This document shows, piece by piece, positions 61,980 to 64,000 of a stretch of 64,000 bases of DNA (position 1 is its first letter; each line of letters opens with the position of its first letter). The notes beneath the pieces are model-generated. The model made no database searches, had not been told where the DNA came from, and was given only the letters and a program-made list of their open reading frames with translations. Made by a program: the position numbers and the translations under genes. The stretch is taken from the NCBI GenBank assembly GCA_024643545.1, contig JAHEMR010000004.1:296936-360935 (forward strand), in the 5' to 3' direction. Origin of the DNA: Crocinitomicaceae bacterium (GTDB lineage: Bacteria; Bacteroidota; Bacteroidia; Flavobacteriales_D; Crocinitomicaceae).

Positions 61980-62452
61980 TAACGAGAAATTGAAATAACT
62001 TCAAAATTCATTGTTCCTCCAGGTGTTTGAATTTCGGCAATTTCGCCTACCTTTTTACCTAAAAGACCTTTCCCGATTGGTGATTCAATCGAAATTTTGC
62101 GCAATTTGATATCCGCTTCATTTTCTGCTACCAACGTATATTCTATTTCCATACCGTTGGTTTGATTTTTTATCAAAACTTTAGAAAGGATAAAAACTTT
62201 GCTATTGTCCATATGCGTTTCATCGATCAATCGAGCATTCGAGATAATCGTTTCCATTTTCGAAATTTTCATTTCAAGAATTCCCTGCGCTTCTTTTGCC
62301 GCATCATATTCCGCATTTTCGGATAAATCTCCTTTATCTCTCGCCTCGGCTATTTGTTCTGAAATAACAGGACGTTGAACTGTTTTCAAATGATAAAGTT
62401 CATCCTTTAGCTTTTGCAATCCTTCCGGAGTATAGTAATTTAACTGTGACAT
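61979..62452 (-). CDS. greA: Transcription elongation factor GreA
   Basis: 157 residues from MSQLNYYTPEGLQKLK at 62452; the longer ORF start at 62476 is rejected. Rescues backtracked RNA polymerase by stimulating transcript cleavage. N-terminal coiled coil with the acidic tip (ARDKGDLSENAEYDAAKEAQG) and the C-terminal FKBP-like domain (KISIESPIGKGLLGKKVGEIA). Confidence 0.95.
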   Translation of the reverse strand: MSQLNYYTPEGLQKLKDELYHLKTVQRPVISEQIAEARDKGDLSENAEYDAAKEAQGILEMKISKMETIISNARLIDETHMDNSKVFILSKVLIKNQTNGMEIEYTLVAENEADIKLRKISIESPIGKGLLGKKVGEIAEIQTPGGTMNFEVISISR

Positions 62453-62473
62453 GTGATAAAGTATTAAACGCAA

Positions 62474-62498
62474 CAAGAGAGCCCATTGGACTCTCTTG
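62474..62498 (-). promoter_or_regulatory. Hairpin in the greA leader / weak terminator of the PorV-like gene
   Basis: CAAGAGAG and CTCTCTTG form an 8-bp stem with a nine-base loop. There is no T-run after it on the minus strand, so it is a poor terminator. TACTTTTG on the minus strand (62507-62514, exact TAnnTTTG) would start a transcript just upstream, placing this hairpin in the greA leader. Confidence 0.45.
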
Positions 62499-62520
62499 AA
62501 CGTTTACAAAAGTAACTAAA

Positions 62521-63576
62521 TTATTTTAAACTTATCGTAGCTCCAACCGTGTGAATAATTCCAAATACACCTGCAAAACGAGTAGTGTATTCAAAACCTA
62601 GCGCACTTTTATTTTTTCCAACCAACGCATCTATTGAGAAGCCCGCTGTTGGACCAACTAAAGCATTCGAACGATTATCCGCATTAAAAATTCCAGACTC
62701 ATAACAATATCCAGCACGGAAATTAAAGGCCATTTTTTCGTTCGAAATACCATAATCCAAACCTAAGCGGAATTGATCTTTCATGAATGAATTCGCCGTA
62801 AATGCTGCAGCCACAACTAACTTATTGCTTTCATTGAAAATAAAATCATATGAACCTCCGATACCTAGAAGGGAAGGCAGTTCATAAGTAGATGAACGCT
62901 CTTCGAGTGAAGCAATATATCCTGAAGACACATAAGAAGCTTGTTGTGCAAGCCCATCACCTTTAAAACGCATCACGGGTCCGATGTTTTTTAAGGTGAT
63001 TCCAAATTTGATTTGATCCTGCTCACCGGATACATAGCGTATCCCCGCATCAATTGCAATACCGTTCGATCTTAAATTTGAGATGCTCTCAGAGATTACC
63101 TTAAAATTAATTCCCCCATAAATACTTGAAGAAAATTCTTTTGCATAACCAACATTAAAAATATTGGCACGTGGAGAAAAGAATCCAATATTTCCTTCTG
63201 GATTGGCAACCGTAGTAATCGGAATATCACCAAAATTCATCGATTGAACGCTTATTGAAAATACTTCTGAGTCAGAAATACGTTGTGCGATACCAGCAGA
63301 ATTAAAGCCTATTGAAGCCGTTCCCATCCAATTTGAATAGTTAAACTTAATTTGAGTTTTATCTGTAAATGCTAGTCCTGCAATATTCGTAAATGTTGCT
63401 TCCAAACCGTTTGTATTGGCTATCCCTGCATCAGCAAAACCAGCACTGCGAGCCCAAGGGTTCACCAATAAGTGAGATGCCCCAGCGGAACCAACTCGGT
63501 CCTCATTCCCTGCATTTAGTAGAAATGAGCTTCCGATACAAATTCCTAAAACTATTTTTTTTACATCCATTTTCAT
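62521..63576 (-). CDS. PorV/PorQ-family outer-membrane protein
   Basis: 351 residues. Signal region, then GSAGASHLLVNPWARSAGFADAGIANTNGLEAT, the family's typical AG-x-x-x-L-x-x-N-P-x-A-R block; barrel strands continue to ...GVFGIIHTVGATISLK. PorV shuttles T9SS cargo to the surface; PorQ-like paralogues do related jobs. It lies 20 bases after the large surface-protein gene, suggesting dedicated partnership. Confidence 0.85.
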   Translation of the reverse strand: MKMDVKKIVLGICIGSSFLLNAGNEDRVGSAGASHLLVNPWARSAGFADAGIANTNGLEATFTNIAGLAFTDKTQIKFNYSNWMGTASIGFNSAGIAQRISDSEVFSISVQSMNFGDIPITTVANPEGNIGFFSPRANIFNVGYAKEFSSSIYGGINFKVISESISNLRSNGIAIDAGIRYVSGEQDQIKFGITLKNIGPVMRFKGDGLAQQASYVSSGYIASLEERSSTYELPSLLGIGGSYDFIFNESNKLVVAAAFTANSFMKDQFRLGLDYGISNEKMAFNFRAGYCYESGIFNADNRSNALVGPTAGFSIDALVGKNKSALGFEYTTRFAGVFGIIHTVGATISLK

Positions 63577-63596
63577 CTTGTTGTAATAAAAGCTTA

Positions 63597-64000
63597 TTAA
63601 ATACCTTGTAAATCCACTTGACGCATACCTCCGAAGAACTTGATAACTCTTTCTCCGACCCCTGGTACTTCAACATGAATCAAATAAACACCACCTGCAA
63701 CCGGAATTGCTTTTGAGTTTGTTAAATCCCAATCCAATGAAGTTACCGGACTATCCTTTTTGAAAGTACGAACCAATTTACCACTCACCGTGTAAATGCT
63801 TACTGTACATCTTTCTGGAAGGTTAGTGATTTTCACTTTCGTTTCAATTCTTGTACGCTCATATTCAGAGAATGCATAGTAAGGATTCGGAACGACATTA
63901 ATCATCGCCAATGCTTCTTTCAATTGGTCTTTCGATCCAACTTTCGTTGCGATGTCATCCATGGACCAACCGTACATTGGTTTTCCACCATTTTCTCCAG
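63597..64000 (-). CDS. Large T9SS-type surface protein, C-terminal end (5' part outside window)
   Basis: Only the last 134 or so residues are seen; the frame stays open to the window edge (GENGGKPMYGWSMDD...), so the real start is beyond. It ends with a beta-sandwich (NVVPNPYYAFSEYERTR, TVSIYTVSGKLVRTFKKD, AGGVYLIHVEVPGVGERVIKFFGG) typical of large Bacteroidetes surface proteins encoded directly before a PorV-like gene. The ending RQVDLQGI is characteristic of that group. Confidence 0.8.
   Translation of the reverse strand, partial: GENGGKPMYGWSMDDIATKVGSKDQLKEALAMINVVPNPYYAFSEYERTRIETKVKITNLPERCTVSIYTVSGKLVRTFKKDSPVTSLDWDLTNSKAIPVAGGVYLIHVEVPGVGERVIKFFGGMRQVDLQGI

Overview
The window is AT-rich chromosomal DNA of a Bacteroidetes bacterium, most likely Flavobacteriales and close in flavour to Crocinitomicaceae/Fluviicola-type genomes. 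The taxonomic clues are type IX secretion (T9SS) C-terminal sorting domains, PorP/SprF and PorV/PorQ-like proteins, a Bacteroidetes-type TonB/ExbB/ExbD/ExbD cluster, an IPExxxVDY-family protein, DUF5723/DUF5916/DUF4920 families, and TAnnTTTG promoter boxes. The genus is an inference. No phage, insertion sequence, CRISPR array or rRNA was seen. The only RNA gene found is tRNA-Cys(GCA).

Layout. 1-12.5 kb: end of glyS; a secreted YD-like repeat protein; a 1,968-residue surface protein with about 17 Ig-like repeats; a PpiD/SurA-like chaperone; 5-formyl-THF cyclo-ligase with an overlapping 55-residue membrane ORF; a DUF4920 lipoprotein pair; rnhB. 12.5-17.4 kb: a membrane-anchored protein and a DUF5723-TSP3-OmpA protein split by a one-base frameshift. 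17.5-25 kb: TonB-dependent receptor, T9SS-exported beta-helix/PKD protein, and a PhoB/PhoR-like two-component pair. The two promoters in front of the receptor and the exported protein share TTAAC-type direct repeats with an 11-bp period at identical distances from a -7-like box, which suggests control by the adjacent regulator. 25-27.2 kb: xseA (without xseB) and a convergent ChaN-family gene.

27.3-32.7 kb: a co-directional run of FadL-like channel, SGNH-like lipoprotein, T9SS-exported esterase and a T9SS-exported cytochrome c/PHM-like copper monooxygenase. This reads as a surface lipid/ester or alkyl-chain processing set (inference). 32.75 kb: tRNA-Cys. 33.1-39 kb: exbB-exbD-exbD-tonB, then a small membrane protein, a PstS-like lipoprotein and a TPR protein. 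39.1-43.4 kb (minus strand): riboflavin synthase, recJ, pyruvate kinase, IPExxxVDY protein. 43.4-48 kb: small envelope genes, a DUF5715 protein and a DUF5916 protein. 48-49.9 kb: PadR-PspC pair.

50-55.4 kb: phenylacetyl-CoA epoxidase paaA-B-C-D on the minus strand, divergent from two tandem paaE-like reductases and an SDR gene. 55.4-60.6 kb: a tightly coupled run of PorP/SprF, TPR-PD40-OmpA and two paralogous HGSNAT/DUF1624-like membrane acyltransferases. 60.6-64 kb (minus strand): DUF4886-PKD protein, HIT protein, greA, PorV/PorQ-like protein and the C-terminus of a large surface protein.

Many genes are translationally coupled (ATGA or TAATG overlaps), and intrinsic terminators are strong and easy to see. 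Start codons were chosen from signal peptides, family N-termini and ATG preference; several longest-ORF starts (TTG/GTG) were rejected.
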